Below are positions 32,607-42,102 of a stretch of DNA of 64,000 nt, piece after piece (within the stretch, counting starts at the first letter, position 1; each line of letters begins with the position of its first letter). Source of the DNA: Pseudomonadota bacterium (GTDB taxonomy: Bacteria > Pseudomonadota > Alphaproteobacteria > Reyranellales > Reyranellaceae); NCBI GenBank assembly GCA_018242505.1, contig JAFEBU010000038.1, positions 62,001-126,000 of the forward strand, in the 5' to 3' direction. Below the pieces are notes generated by a model. The model saw only the letters and a list, made by a program, of their open reading frames with translations. It had not been told where the DNA came from and ran no database searches. Made by a program: the position numbers and the translations under genes.

Positions 32607-33176
32607 TCACGAGCGGGCCGCTGCCTTTGCTGCCGGCAGGAAATCGTCGAGCGGGACGCCGAAGCTGTTGAGCGCCCAGGAGACGAGATTGTACTGGCCG
32701 ACCGTGAACACGGCGTCCATGAGTTGCTCGGTCGAATAGCTCTTGGCGAGGGTGGCCCAGGTCGCATCCGAGACGACGGAGTTCTCGTAGAGATCGTCGA
32801 CCGCCTGCATCAGGGCGGCTTCCTTCTCGGGCCAGCCTGCGGCCTTCGGCCCTTCCTTGATGCGCTCGATATCGGCATCGCTCACGCCGCCGCGCTTGGC
32901 GATCAGCTCGTGCTGCGCGAATTCGTACTCGGCCTGGTTCAGCCAGCCGATGCGCAGGATCAGGAGCTCGCGATCGCGAAACGGCAATGTCTGCTTGCCC
33001 AGGATATGGCCGGCGAACGGCGTCCACCGCTTCACCAGCTTGGGGTGGTGGGCGAGAACCTTGAAGATGTTGAAAACGCGGCCGTTCATTGCGTTCTTCT
33101 CGATCGCCTCACGGTCCTCGGGAGCCAGAGTCGATAGATCTCGCATCGAAAGACGCTGCTTACGCTGGATCATCAT
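32607..33176 (-). CDS. Carboxymuconolactone decarboxylase-like protein (no CxxC)
   Basis: 189 residues from ATG 33176 preceded by GAGGAGGAA. The all-helical CMD/AhpD-like domain is seen in LPFRDRELLILRIGWLNQAE followed by YEFAQHELIAKRGGVS. The AhpD redox Cys-x-x-Cys is missing, leaving the Glu/His pair of the decarboxylase branch. Substrate unknown. Divergent from the large Tat-exported protein (38 bases). Confidence 0.8.
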   Translation of the reverse strand: MMIQRKQRLSMRDLSTLAPEDREAIEKNAMNGRVFNIFKVLAHHPKLVKRWTPFAGHILGKQTLPFRDRELLILRIGWLNQAEYEFAQHELIAKRGGVSDADIERIKEGPKAAGWPEKEAALMQAVDDLYENSVVSDATWATLAKSYSTEQLMDAVFTVGQYNLVSWALNSFGVPLDDFLPAAKAAARS

Positions 33177-33214
33177 GCTTCCTCCTCGCCGGCAGCGTAA
33201 CATGACGGCAGCGC

Positions 33215-36200
33215 ATGTCCTTCCTTCTCGATCGACGCCAATTTCTCACCGCGGGAACGGCCCTGGCCGCAATTCCTGCGGCCGCGCATGCGCAGCAGCG
33301 CGACGATGTGCTCGAGATCGGCGCGGCCGAAACGGCGACCATCGACGGCCGGCACTGGAACACGCCGATCGTCGGCGGCAGCACCTTCGATGCGGTTCAT
33401 CGCTCGGTGCTCCTGCGCTTTCCGGACGCCGCCGAAACGATCGGTGATTTCCTGCGCGCCGGCCGTGTGCTGGCGCGGGCCGAGTTGTCGCTCGCCTATG
33501 ACGGCTACGAGATCGTGCCGGAGGGCTACCTCTGTCGCGACGGCCTGGGCCGCAAGATCTGGGCCGACAATCCGCCGAGCTGGCATGTCGAGGCCTTTCC
33601 GCTGCGCCGCGCCTGGATCGCCGACCGCGAGCGCGGACCGACGTTCAACGCCTGCGTGAACGGCCTGCGCTACTGGGGTCGCTTTGGTGCGACGGACGAG
33701 GCGCGCGATCGCGTGTTCGGCGCCCTGGACGCGCGCGAGCTTTCAGCCGTGGCGCGCGAAGCGCGCTTCGACATCACCCGGCTCCTCGCCACCGCGATCG
33801 TCGAGCGCGACCCCGGCGCACGACTGCGCTGGCTGCAGGAGAGCGGCTTTCTGTTGCGCAAGATCGAAACCTACGATTCGCGCTATCGAGAGCCAGGCAA
33901 TGCCTACGAGTGGGCCATGCCGACGGGCGGACATGGGCTCCGCTTCACGGCGCCGCGTCTGCTTCTGACCGGCCGACAGACAGATCGGCCCGTGTCGATC
34001 GTCCTGCCTCCGATGCTGGAGGCCGCATGGCAGACCCATACGGCCGACGGCTCGCAGCCCACCGCCGTCATGCTCACGGCCTGGCAGGTCGCTGAGCACG
34101 GTCGCCACGCAATGCAGGCGAGAGACGAGCGACCGGACTGGCAGAAAGCGCGCATCGCCGAACTCGTCCGCATCGGTGGCGACAATGTGACCGCGCTCGC
34201 CGTGGCTCGCGACGACGCAGGCTACGAAAACTACCTCGACCGACTGCGCCTCCTGCTCGCCATGCCGCCTCGCTATTGGGTGGGCTGGGAGATCGAGGAC
34301 TATCTCCTGATCTGGTATCAGTTGCGCGCCCTGCTGCCCCAACCCATGCAGGATCATCTGAAGGCCTATTGGACGGCCTGGCTGCAGCCCGACCTTGCGA
34401 CCGACGCCTTCGTCCATCCGCAGAGCGCCGATGCCATCGACTACTGGCGGCGCAATCGCGACTGGCGCGGCCGCGCCTCGTTCTTCCGCGACGGCTACAA
34501 CTTCGCGGTCAGCACCCAGAATTTCAACCACACCGCGGCGATGGGGGCGCTGCTGGGCGGCGCGATGATCGACTCGGCCCGCGCCATGGCCGACGGCCGA
34601 CACGGGCTCGGGGCCCTGTTGCTGCGCTTCTGGGGGTTCCTCGACGGCAGCGCCCAGGAAATCCTCGACCACTACTATCTGTCGATCACGCTCAGCGGCC
34701 AGAAGATGTTCGCCGACTTCGCGCCCCTGCCGGTGGACCGGTTGATGGGCCGCATCCTGGTCGACCGCACGATGGAGATGCTGATCACGCTCTACCATCC
34801 ACGCCTGCGCCGCTTCGTGTCGTCGTCCAACCGCGCGCGGCTCTCGGGTGTGCTGGTCGAGCAGGACGGCATCTACGCCGCCCTGCACACCGTCTCGAAG
34901 GACGGTGTCGCGAAATATGTCGACCGGCCAGCGGATGCGACGGTGCAGGGCCTGCCGGTCTGGGGTTACGACGTTCCGCCGGGGCGCGTGGCGATGCAGG
35001 GCCTGCACGCGCCCTGGGCGCCGACCTGGGCCGCCGGCCTGATCGACGACAAGCCGGTGCCGTTCGAGGAAACCGCGGCCGACACGACCCGCGGCCTTTT
35101 CAAGCCGCCCTTCTGGCGACGCAGCTTCCTCGGCCGCTGGCATGGGCTCGCCAGCACCGACATTCGCGGCGGAACGGTCGATGTGCTGGGCCAGTGGGTC
35201 CGCACGCCCCGGAGATCGACGGCACTGGAGGATCTCGGGACCTTGACCGTCCTCTATGCGGCGAACAGGCCAGACCTCGCGACGACGCGCGAAGGCGCGA
35301 TCCAACAAGCAGGTACCCTCCTCACCTATCAAAGCCGCAATCGAGCGATCGTATTCGCCAAGCCCTTCGGCAATCGCGAGCGACTGAGGGAGGCGATCGG
35401 CAAGGAAGGTCTTTCGCGACTGGCAACCGTGATCGGCTTATGGAACTTCGCGGAAAGGAAGGACTGGGAGATCCACGCCGACGATCGCCGGATCGACGTG
35501 TTTCCCACGCAACTGAGCAGCCGGCAGCGCCTTTTGATTCGCGACGGCGTCACCTATCTCGCCCTGCTTCCCTTGCCGGCCACCGACCTCGGTCGCGACA
35601 TCGAGATCGAGATCGGGCCGGGAGGCGGCGGCACCGCCGATCCGACCGGGGTCGCGATCGCACCGGCGCTCATCGTCTCGATGTTCAATCTCAGACGCGA
35701 CACGCCTGCCGACCTGGGCGCTCTCGATTTCGACCGGATCGCACGGCACACCGGTGGCGGCTTCGTGCTCGAGATGGGCGACGTTGATCAGTACGGAAGC
35801 TTCGAGGCCTTTGCCCGCCATATCGACGCCAATCGACTCACCGCCGTATGGCATGAGGATCGCCGGTTGATGGAGGTGGCCTATAGAAGCGGCGACGATC
35901 TGATGGAAGTGGGCTTCGGCACCGACTTCACACAGCCCGCGGAGCACCACTTCGTGCTCGAACCGGGCCAGCAGGAAAAGGCCATCCCCTATCGCCGGCT
36001 GAACGGTCAGTGGCCCTACTTGGCGGCCGGACTCGACCGCGACACGACCTGGGCGCAGCAGGGAACGACCGGACGTCTCCAGAAGAACGGCACCGTGCTG
36101 GCCACCGATCCCGGCCGCACGGCCTATCTCCTGTGCGATCCGATCAGCGGCGCCGCGGTCGGCTACAATCCGCTGCCCGACCCGCAGACCTTTGCACTGA

Positions 36201-36439
36201 CGACGCGAGACGGCGTCACGCTGAGCGCCGACGGCAAGGTCGGCCTGCTCCGGGCGGAATACCGCCCCTGGGCACGGGAGTTCGACGTCACTCATGCCCT
36301 GAAGCCCGACCAGCGACAGGACGATTTCGCAAGGACGTTCAGCGTCTCCGGCCTCGATGCAGCACCGCGCGTTACGGTGAACGGACGTGCCGTCGACTGT
36401 CGAAAGGCCGGAACCGTCTTCCAGTTCGCGGCACTGTAG
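33215..36439 (+). CDS. Very large Tat-exported protein of unknown function
   Basis: 1074 residues. The leader LDRRQFLTAGTALAAIPAAA has twin Arg (7-8) with cleavage after AHA (26). The middle third is helix-rich and aromatic, with HGLGALLLRFWGFLDGSAQE and ILDHYYLSITLSGQKMF. The last third reads as beta-sandwich-like (GADFTQPAEHHF-type strands, RVTVNGRAVDC). This layout recalls (alpha/alpha)-toroid plus beta-sandwich polysaccharide lyases, but no catalytic signature could be confirmed. The stop is 4 bases before the aldo/keto reductase start. Confidence 0.7.
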   Translation: MSFLLDRRQFLTAGTALAAIPAAAHAQQRDDVLEIGAAETATIDGRHWNTPIVGGSTFDAVHRSVLLRFPDAAETIGDFLRAGRVLARAELSLAYDGYEIVPEGYLCRDGLGRKIWADNPPSWHVEAFPLRRAWIADRERGPTFNACVNGLRYWGRFGATDEARDRVFGALDARELSAVAREARFDITRLLATAIVERDPGARLRWLQESGFLLRKIETYDSRYREPGNAYEWAMPTGGHGLRFTAPRLLLTGRQTDRPVSIVLPPMLEAAWQTHTADGSQPTAVMLTAWQVAEHGRHAMQARDERPDWQKARIAELVRIGGDNVTALAVARDDAGYENYLDRLRLLLAMPPRYWVGWEIEDYLLIWYQLRALLPQPMQDHLKAYWTAWLQPDLATDAFVHPQSADAIDYWRRNRDWRGRASFFRDGYNFAVSTQNFNHTAAMGALLGGAMIDSARAMADGRHGLGALLLRFWGFLDGSAQEILDHYYLSITLSGQKMFADFAPLPVDRLMGRILVDRTMEMLITLYHPRLRRFVSSSNRARLSGVLVEQDGIYAALHTVSKDGVAKYVDRPADATVQGLPVWGYDVPPGRVAMQGLHAPWAPTWAAGLIDDKPVPFEETAADTTRGLFKPPFWRRSFLGRWHGLASTDIRGGTVDVLGQWVRTPRRSTALEDLGTLTVLYAANRPDLATTREGAIQQAGTLLTYQSRNRAIVFAKPFGNRERLREAIGKEGLSRLATVIGLWNFAERKDWEIHADDRRIDVFPTQLSSRQRLLIRDGVTYLALLPLPATDLGRDIEIEIGPGGGGTADPTGVAIAPALIVSMFNLRRDTPADLGALDFDRIARHTGGGFVLEMGDVDQYGSFEAFARHIDANRLTAVWHEDRRLMEVAYRSGDDLMEVGFGTDFTQPAEHHFVLEPGQQEKAIPYRRLNGQWPYLAAGLDRDTTWAQQGTTGRLQKNGTVLATDPGRTAYLLCDPISGAAVGYNPLPDPQTFALTTRDGVTLSADGKVGLLRAEYRPWAREFDVTHALKPDQRQDDFARTFSVSGLDAAPRVTVNGRAVDCRKAGTVFQFAAL

Positions 36440-36443
36440 TTCC

Positions 36444-37349
36444 ATGCCCCTCACACGCGCAGCCTTCCTCCATTTTGCCGGCGCCGCTCTCTTGAGCGGT
36501 GCCGCCGCCGCACAGACAGGAGCCCGTATGGAACGACGCAAGATTCCCGCCACCGGCGAGGAGCTGCCGGTCATCGGCTGCGGCACCTGGCAAACCTTCG
36601 ACGTCGGGTCGGGCGCCGTCGAACGGGCGCCGCTGGCCGGGGTGCTGCGCGTGCTGTTCGAAGCGGGCGGTTCCGCCATCGACAGCTCGCCCATGTACGG
36701 CCGCGCCGAGGGTGTCGTGGGCGACCTGCTGGCCGCGTCTGGCAGCCGTGAGAAAGCATTCCTCGCCACCAAGGTCTGGACCACCGGCAAGCAAGCCGGC
36801 ATCGAGCAGATGCAGCGGTCGATGAAGCTGCTGCGCACCGACCGTATCGACCTGATGCAAATCCATAATCTCGTCGATTGGCAGACCCATCTGCCGACGC
36901 TGCAGGCCTGGAAGAAGGAGGGTCGGATCCGCCTGATCGGCGTCACCCACTACACCGAAAGCGCACACGACACCGTGCTGTCGGTCCTACAGCGCGCCCG
37001 ATTCGATTTCCTGCAGATCAACTATGCGATCGACGATCGGGGCGCAGAACGACGGCTGCTGCCCTTCGCCCGCGACAACGGCATCGCCGTGATGGTCAAT
37101 CAGCCGTTCGGGGGCGGCGGGCTTCTGCGCACGCTGTCGCGACGGGAGTTGCCTGGCTGGGCGGGGGAGATCGGCTGCACGAGCTGGGCGCAGGTGCTGC
37201 TCAAGTTCGCGCTCGCCCATCCGGCGGTGACCTGCGTCATCCCCGGCACCAGCAAGCCCGAGCACATGCGCGACAATGCCCAGGCGGGTTTCGGCGTCCT
37301 TCCCGACGCTGCCCTGCTCAACCGCATGGTGATCGAGGCCACCGGTTAG
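36444..37349 (+). CDS. Exported-type aldo/keto reductase
   Basis: 301 residues. The AKR barrel is intact, with D-S-S-P-M-Y (catalytic Asp and Tyr), K in LATKVWT and H in LMQIHNL, then GVTHYTES and VIPGTSKPEHM. Unusually for AKRs, the N-terminus (LTRAAFLHFAGAALLSGAAA) looks like a signal sequence with cleavage near AAQ, so the enzyme may act in the periplasm. ATG 36444 is 4 bases after the preceding large gene, indicating a bicistronic unit. Confidence 0.87.
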   Translation: MPLTRAAFLHFAGAALLSGAAAAQTGARMERRKIPATGEELPVIGCGTWQTFDVGSGAVERAPLAGVLRVLFEAGGSAIDSSPMYGRAEGVVGDLLAASGSREKAFLATKVWTTGKQAGIEQMQRSMKLLRTDRIDLMQIHNLVDWQTHLPTLQAWKKEGRIRLIGVTHYTESAHDTVLSVLQRARFDFLQINYAIDDRGAERRLLPFARDNGIAVMVNQPFGGGGLLRTLSRRELPGWAGEIGCTSWAQVLLKFALAHPAVTCVIPGTSKPEHMRDNAQAGFGVLPDAALLNRMVIEATG

Positions 37350-37360
37350 GAAGGGGGGGA

Positions 37361-37384
37361 ATCCCGGCGGAGGACCGCCGGGAT
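37361..37384. terminator. Perfect 10-bp hairpin between convergent genes
   Basis: ATCCCGGCGG-AGGA-CCGCCGGGAT. It separates the aldo/keto reductase gene from the reverse-strand transporter companion and can serve both directions. No long T-run. Confidence 0.75.
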
Positions 37385-37393
37385 CGGCTCTTG

Positions 37394-37519
37394 CTACTGG
37401 AAGAGCTTCATCGCGTTCTCGAGCGTCTTGAAGACGCCCCAGATCAGAGGAATGCCGACGAAGCCCCAGGCCAACACCAGATAGAAGGTGGTGGCGCCGT
37501 TTTCGTTCGAGTTGCTCAT
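37394..37519 (-). CDS. 41-residue MFS transporter companion subunit
   Basis: A tiny membrane protein: short polar N-terminus (MSNSNENGA), one hydrophobic helix (TTFYLVLAWGFVGIPLIWGV) and an amphipathic tail ending KLFQ. GAGGGAGA precedes ATG 37519. Such small proteins commonly sit directly after OFA-family oxalate/formate transporters and are regarded as a small subunit. It follows the transporter by 13 bases. Confidence 0.75.
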   Translation of the reverse strand: MSNSNENGATTFYLVLAWGFVGIPLIWGVFKTLENAMKLFQ

Positions 37520-37532
37520 CGCAGGTCTCCCT

Positions 37533-38915
37533 CTAGGCGCGGGCGCCGGCGACGGAGGCCTGCGCAGGCTCCGGCTCCGGCTTCATGTGGTAGCGATCGT
37601 GCACCGCCCTTACGAGCGCATTGCAGATGAAGCCGATCACCAGCAGGCCCGCCATGATGTACATGGTCGTGTTGTAGGCCTGGGCCTTCGGCACGTTGTT
37701 ATCGATCTGGTACTGGCGGATGTAGTTCACCAGCACCGGGCCAAAGATGCCCGCCGCCGACCACGCAGTGAGCAGCCAGCCGTGGATGGCGCCGACATAG
37801 CGTGTGCCGAACATGTCCTTGAGATAGGCCGGCACGGTCGAGAACCCGCCGCCATACATGCTGATGATGATGACGAAGCACAGCACGAACAGGGTCACGC
37901 TGCCGATCGCGCCGGTATGCGGCACGAGGATATAGAGCACCGTTCCGATCACGAAGAAGCAGAAGTAGGTGTTCTTGCGGCCGATGAAATCCGAGGTCGA
38001 GGCCCAGAAGAACCGGCCCAGCATGTTGAACAGGCTGATGAGGCCGACGAAGCCTGCCGCCGCGACCGGCGTCACGCGACCCGGGAACATCTCCTGGCTC
38101 ATTGCCGAGGCCTGGCCCAGGACGCCAATTCCGGCCGTCACGTTGAGGCAGAGCACCCCCCAGATCAGCCAGAACTGTGGCGTCTTCAGCGCATCGTAGA
38201 CGTAGACGTCGTTCTTGGTGATGAGTTTCTGCGCGACCTTGGGCGGCGTGTAGCCCGCCGGCAGCCAGCCGGCAGGCGGCACGCGCACGATGGCGGCACC
38301 GACCATGGTGAAGGCGAGGTAGATGCAGCCGAGTGAAATGAACGTCTCGGCAACGCCGACATGGGTCGGGGTCGAGAACTTCTGCATCAACCAAACCGAC
38401 AGCGGGGAGGCGATGAAGGCGCCGCCGCCGAAGCCCATGATGGCCATGCCGGTCGCCATGCCGGGCCGATCGGGGAACCACTTGATCAGCGTCGACACCG
38501 GCGAGATGTAACCGATGCCGAGCCCGACGCCGCCCAGTACGCCATAGCCGAAATAGACCAGCCAGAGCTGATGGGCGTAGACCCCTATCGCCGACAGCAG
38601 GAAGCCAATGCTCCAGCAGAGGCCTGCCGTGAACATCGCCCGCCGCGGCCCGCCCTCCTCGACCCAGCGGCCGAACACCGCCGCGGAGAGGCCGAGGAAG
38701 ACGATGGCAATCGAGAAGATCCAACCGAGTTCTGTGAGCCTCCAGTCGTCGGGGGCAGATTTGGTGATGCCGATCAGCTTGGTCATCGGCAGGTTGAAGA
38801 CGCTGAAGGCATAAGCCTGGCCGATGCACAGATGGATGCACAGCGCCGCCGGCGGCACCAGCCAGCGATTAAAACCAGGTTTGGCGATCGTCCGTTCGCG
38901 AGCGAGGAAACTCAT
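37533..38915 (-). CDS. OFA-family MFS transporter (oxalate/formate antiporter type)
   Basis: 460 residues with 12 predicted helices. The OFA signature is in RWLVPPAALCIHLCIGQAYA then FSVFNLPM, GLGIGYISPVSTLIKWFPDR, and FWASTSDFIGRKNTYF. Members exchange oxalate and formate or carry related monocarboxylates. GAGGAGA lies six bases before ATG 38915. It is the last long gene of the fds cluster, linking uptake or export of formate-type substrates to formate oxidation. The exact substrate is inferred from context. Confidence 0.88.
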   Translation of the reverse strand: MSFLARERTIAKPGFNRWLVPPAALCIHLCIGQAYAFSVFNLPMTKLIGITKSAPDDWRLTELGWIFSIAIVFLGLSAAVFGRWVEEGGPRRAMFTAGLCWSIGFLLSAIGVYAHQLWLVYFGYGVLGGVGLGIGYISPVSTLIKWFPDRPGMATGMAIMGFGGGAFIASPLSVWLMQKFSTPTHVGVAETFISLGCIYLAFTMVGAAIVRVPPAGWLPAGYTPPKVAQKLITKNDVYVYDALKTPQFWLIWGVLCLNVTAGIGVLGQASAMSQEMFPGRVTPVAAAGFVGLISLFNMLGRFFWASTSDFIGRKNTYFCFFVIGTVLYILVPHTGAIGSVTLFVLCFVIIISMYGGGFSTVPAYLKDMFGTRYVGAIHGWLLTAWSAAGIFGPVLVNYIRQYQIDNNVPKAQAYNTTMYIMAGLLVIGFICNALVRAVHDRYHMKPEPEPAQASVAGARA

Positions 38916-39031
38916 GAGCATTCTCCTCTACGGCTGGATGAAGAACGCATTCCCATATGCAATGGCCCGGCGGCCACCGTTCCTTCGATGACTGTCATTT
39001 GCCCGTTTCTCCCCAGTTGACGGGTTTCTGC

Positions 39032-39256
39032 TTACTTCTTCGCTTCCGCCTCCTTCAGCCGGCGGACGGCCTGGCGGACCGGATCGTCGAGATCCGCGCC
39101 GCCCTGCTCCAGATGCGCGACAATCGCGGCGCGCATGCGTGGATCCCAGAATTTCCGCAAATGGTCAGTGATGGCGGCGACCGGGTCGGCCAGCCGTTGC
39201 GGCACGAAGAACCTGCCGATCTGGTTGGCCATCATGACGAGCTTGTCGTCGACCAC
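39032..39256 (-). CDS. fdsD: NAD-dependent formate dehydrogenase delta subunit
   Basis: 74 residues. The family pattern KLVMMANQIGRFFVPQ, then AAITDHLRKFWDPRMRAAIV and AHLEQGG, is clear. FdsD is a small accessory subunit needed for full activity or maturation of soluble formate dehydrogenase. It follows fdsA by 3 bases. The fdsC/fdhD chaperone gene that usually lies between them is missing here. Confidence 0.92.
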   Translation of the reverse strand: MVDDKLVMMANQIGRFFVPQRLADPVAAITDHLRKFWDPRMRAAIVAHLEQGGADLDDPVRQAVRRLKEAEAKK

Positions 39257-39259
39257 GGC

Positions 39260-42091
39260 CTACTCCGCCGCCACTTTTGCGATCCGGCGGCTGTGCTCGG
39301 CCTGCCGCTCATAGTCACGCTGCCAGTCGCTCGGTCCATTCGAGGGCGAGACCTGCACCGCGGTCACCTTGTATTCGGGGCAGTTGGTCGCCCAGTCCGA
39401 ATACTCGGTGGTGACGACGTTGGCCTGGGTCTCAGGATGGTGGAAGGTGGTGTAGACCACACCGGGAGCGACACGGTCGGTGACGCGCGCGCGTAGCGTC
39501 GTGGCGCCGACCCTGCTGTCGAGCCTCACCCAGTCGCCGTCGCGTACGCCGCGCTGCTCGGCGTCGTGCGGATGGATCTCCAGCACGTCCTGGTCGTGCC
39601 ATACGACGTTCTCGGTCCGGCGGGTCTGCGCACCGACATTGTATTGGCTCAGGATCCGGCCGGTGGTCAGCAGCAGCGGGAAGCGCGGCCCGGTGCGCTC
39701 GTCGGTCGCCACATACTCGGTGACCATGAAGTTGCCCTTGCCACGGACGAAGCCGCCGACATGCATCACCGGCGTCCCCTGCGGCGCCTTTGCGTCGCAC
39801 GGCCATTGGACCGAGCCCAGCCGATCGATCAGGTCGAACGACACGCCGGCGAAGGTCGGCGTCAGCCGGGCGATTTCGTCCATGATCTCGGACGGGTGGC
39901 TGTAGCGCATCTCGAAGCCCATCGCCTTTGAAATGGCGAGCGTGATCTCCCAATCCGCCATGCCGGCCTTCGGCGCCATCACCTTGCGCACCCGATTGAT
40001 GCGCCGCTCGGCATTCGTGAACGTGCCGTCCTTCTCGAGGAAGGTCGAGCCCGGCAGGAAGACGTGGGCATAGTTCGCCGTTTCGTTCAGGAACAGGTCC
40101 TGCACCACGACGCATTCCATGGCGGCAAGGGCTGCCGCCACATGCTTGGTGTCGGGATCGGACTGCAGGATATCCTCGCCCTGCACATAGAGCCCCTTGA
40201 AGGTGCCCTCGATCGCCGCGTCGAACATGTTGGGGATCCGGAGCCCCGGTTCCGCGTCGAGCTTGCGCCCCCATACCGCCTCGAACGTGCTCCGCATGGC
40301 GCCGTCGGAGATGTGGCGATAGCCGGTGAGCTCGTGCGGGAAGGAGCCCATGTCGCACGAGCCCTGGACGTTGTTCTGGCCGCGCAGCGGATTCACGCCC
40401 ACGCCCGGGCGGCCGATATTGCCGGTCACCATGGCGAGATTGGCGAGCGCCATCACCGCCGTCGTGCCCTGGCTGTGCTCGGTGACGCCGAGGCCGTAGT
40501 AGATGGCCGCATTGCCGCCGGTCGCATAAAGGCGCGCCGCGCGGCGGATCGTTTCGGGGGGAACGCCCGAGATCGCGCTGACGGCCTCCGGGCTGTTCTT
40601 CGGGTCGGCCACGAAGCCGGCCCAGAAGTCGTAGGCATCGCGGTCGCAGAACTCGCGCACGAAGCGCTCGTTGGCGAGCCCTTCGGTCACGATCACATGG
40701 GCGAGCGCGTTCAGGACGGCCGCGTTCGTTCCCGGCCGCAGAGCCAGGTGATAGTCGGCCTTCACATGCGGCGTGCGCACAAGGTCGATCCGGCGCGGAT
40801 CGACCACGATCAGCCGCGCACCCTCGCGCAACCGCTTCTTCATGCGCGAGGCGAAGACCGGGTGCGCGTCGGTCGGATTGGCGCCGATCACCAGGACGAC
40901 GTCGCATTGGTCGATCGAGTCGAAATCCTGTGTGCCGGCCGATGTGCCGAAGGCCGTCCTCAGGCCATAGCCGGTCGGCGAGTGACAGACACGCGCGCAA
41001 GTATCGACATTGTTGTTGCCGAAGCCGCCGCGCACCAGCTTCTGCACCAGATAGGTCTCCTCGTTGGTGCAGCGCGAGGAGGTGATGCCGCCGATGGCAA
41101 GCCGGCCATGCTTCTCCTGCAGGCGCCTGAACTCCGAGGCGACGCGATCGATCGCGGCCTCCCAGCTCACCTCGCGCCAGGGCTGGTCGATGCTCTCCCG
41201 CATCATCGGCGTCAGGACACGTTCGTGATGGTTGGCATAGCCCCAGGCGAACCGTCCTTTGACGCAGGAATGGCCATGATTGGCCTTGCCGTCCTTGTAC
41301 GGCACCATGCGCACCAGCTCCTCGCCGCGCATCTCGGCCTTGAAGCTGCAGCCGACGCCGCAATAGGCGCAGGTTGTCACCACAGAACGCTCGGGCTCAC
41401 CGAGCGCAATCACCGATTTCTCGATCAGCGCGTCGGTCGGGCAGGCCTGCACGCAGGCTCCGCACGAGACGCACTCCGAACTCAGGAAATCGTCGACCGG
41501 CGTGCCCGCCGAGACCTTCGACGCGAAGCCGCGACCCTGGATGGTGAGCGCAAAGGTGCCTTGCACCTCCTCGCAGGCCCGCACACAGCGCGAGCAGACG
41601 ATGCACTTCGCCGGATCGAAAGTGAAATACGGGTTCGACTCGTCCTTCGCCGCCGCCAGATGGTTGGCGCCATCGTGGCCGTACCTCACCTCGCCCAGGC
41701 CGACCACGTTCGCCATCTCATGCAGCTCGCACTCGCTGCTCGCAGGCCCGGCCGGATGGTCGGAAAGATAGAGCTCCATCACGCCGCGCCGCAGCTGCGC
41801 CAGCCGTTCGCTCTCCGTCGACACGACCATGTCGGGCGCCACCGGCGTCGTGCACGAGGCAGGAGTGCCGGCTCGGCCGGCGATCTCGACCAGACACAGA
41901 CGGCAGGAGCCGAACGCCTCCAGCGAGTCGGTCGCGCAAAGCTTGGGGACGGAAATGCCCGCCTCCATGGCCGCCCGCATGATCGACGTGCCCGCGGCGA
42001 CGGTGACGGATTTCCCGTCGATGGTGAGTGTCACCTGTTCGTCGGCGCAGCTCGCAGGAGTGCCGTAGTCGGTCTCGACAAGGAGTGACAT
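39260..42091 (-). CDS. fdsA: NAD-dependent formate dehydrogenase alpha (catalytic) subunit
   Basis: 943 residues. Order: N-terminal [2Fe-2S] domain (about 52-80, LCATDSLEAFGSCRLC), the NuoG-like His/Cys cluster, two [4Fe-4S] sites (CIVCSRCVRAC and CVSCGACVQAC, about 165-225), then the molybdopterin domain with its own [4Fe-4S] (CAYCGVGC). The active-site Mo ligand is Cys369 in RVCHSPTGYG, so no selenocysteine. It oxidises formate to CO2 and passes electrons to fdsB. Confidence 0.97.
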   Translation of the reverse strand: MSLLVETDYGTPASCADEQVTLTIDGKSVTVAAGTSIMRAAMEAGISVPKLCATDSLEAFGSCRLCLVEIAGRAGTPASCTTPVAPDMVVSTESERLAQLRRGVMELYLSDHPAGPASSECELHEMANVVGLGEVRYGHDGANHLAAAKDESNPYFTFDPAKCIVCSRCVRACEEVQGTFALTIQGRGFASKVSAGTPVDDFLSSECVSCGACVQACPTDALIEKSVIALGEPERSVVTTCAYCGVGCSFKAEMRGEELVRMVPYKDGKANHGHSCVKGRFAWGYANHHERVLTPMMRESIDQPWREVSWEAAIDRVASEFRRLQEKHGRLAIGGITSSRCTNEETYLVQKLVRGGFGNNNVDTCARVCHSPTGYGLRTAFGTSAGTQDFDSIDQCDVVLVIGANPTDAHPVFASRMKKRLREGARLIVVDPRRIDLVRTPHVKADYHLALRPGTNAAVLNALAHVIVTEGLANERFVREFCDRDAYDFWAGFVADPKNSPEAVSAISGVPPETIRRAARLYATGGNAAIYYGLGVTEHSQGTTAVMALANLAMVTGNIGRPGVGVNPLRGQNNVQGSCDMGSFPHELTGYRHISDGAMRSTFEAVWGRKLDAEPGLRIPNMFDAAIEGTFKGLYVQGEDILQSDPDTKHVAAALAAMECVVVQDLFLNETANYAHVFLPGSTFLEKDGTFTNAERRINRVRKVMAPKAGMADWEITLAISKAMGFEMRYSHPSEIMDEIARLTPTFAGVSFDLIDRLGSVQWPCDAKAPQGTPVMHVGGFVRGKGNFMVTEYVATDERTGPRFPLLLTTGRILSQYNVGAQTRRTENVVWHDQDVLEIHPHDAEQRGVRDGDWVRLDSRVGATTLRARVTDRVAPGVVYTTFHHPETQANVVTTEYSDWATNCPEYKVTAVQVSPSNGPSDWQRDYERQAEHSRRIAKVAAE

Positions 42092-42102
42092 GGTCCAGTC
42101 CT

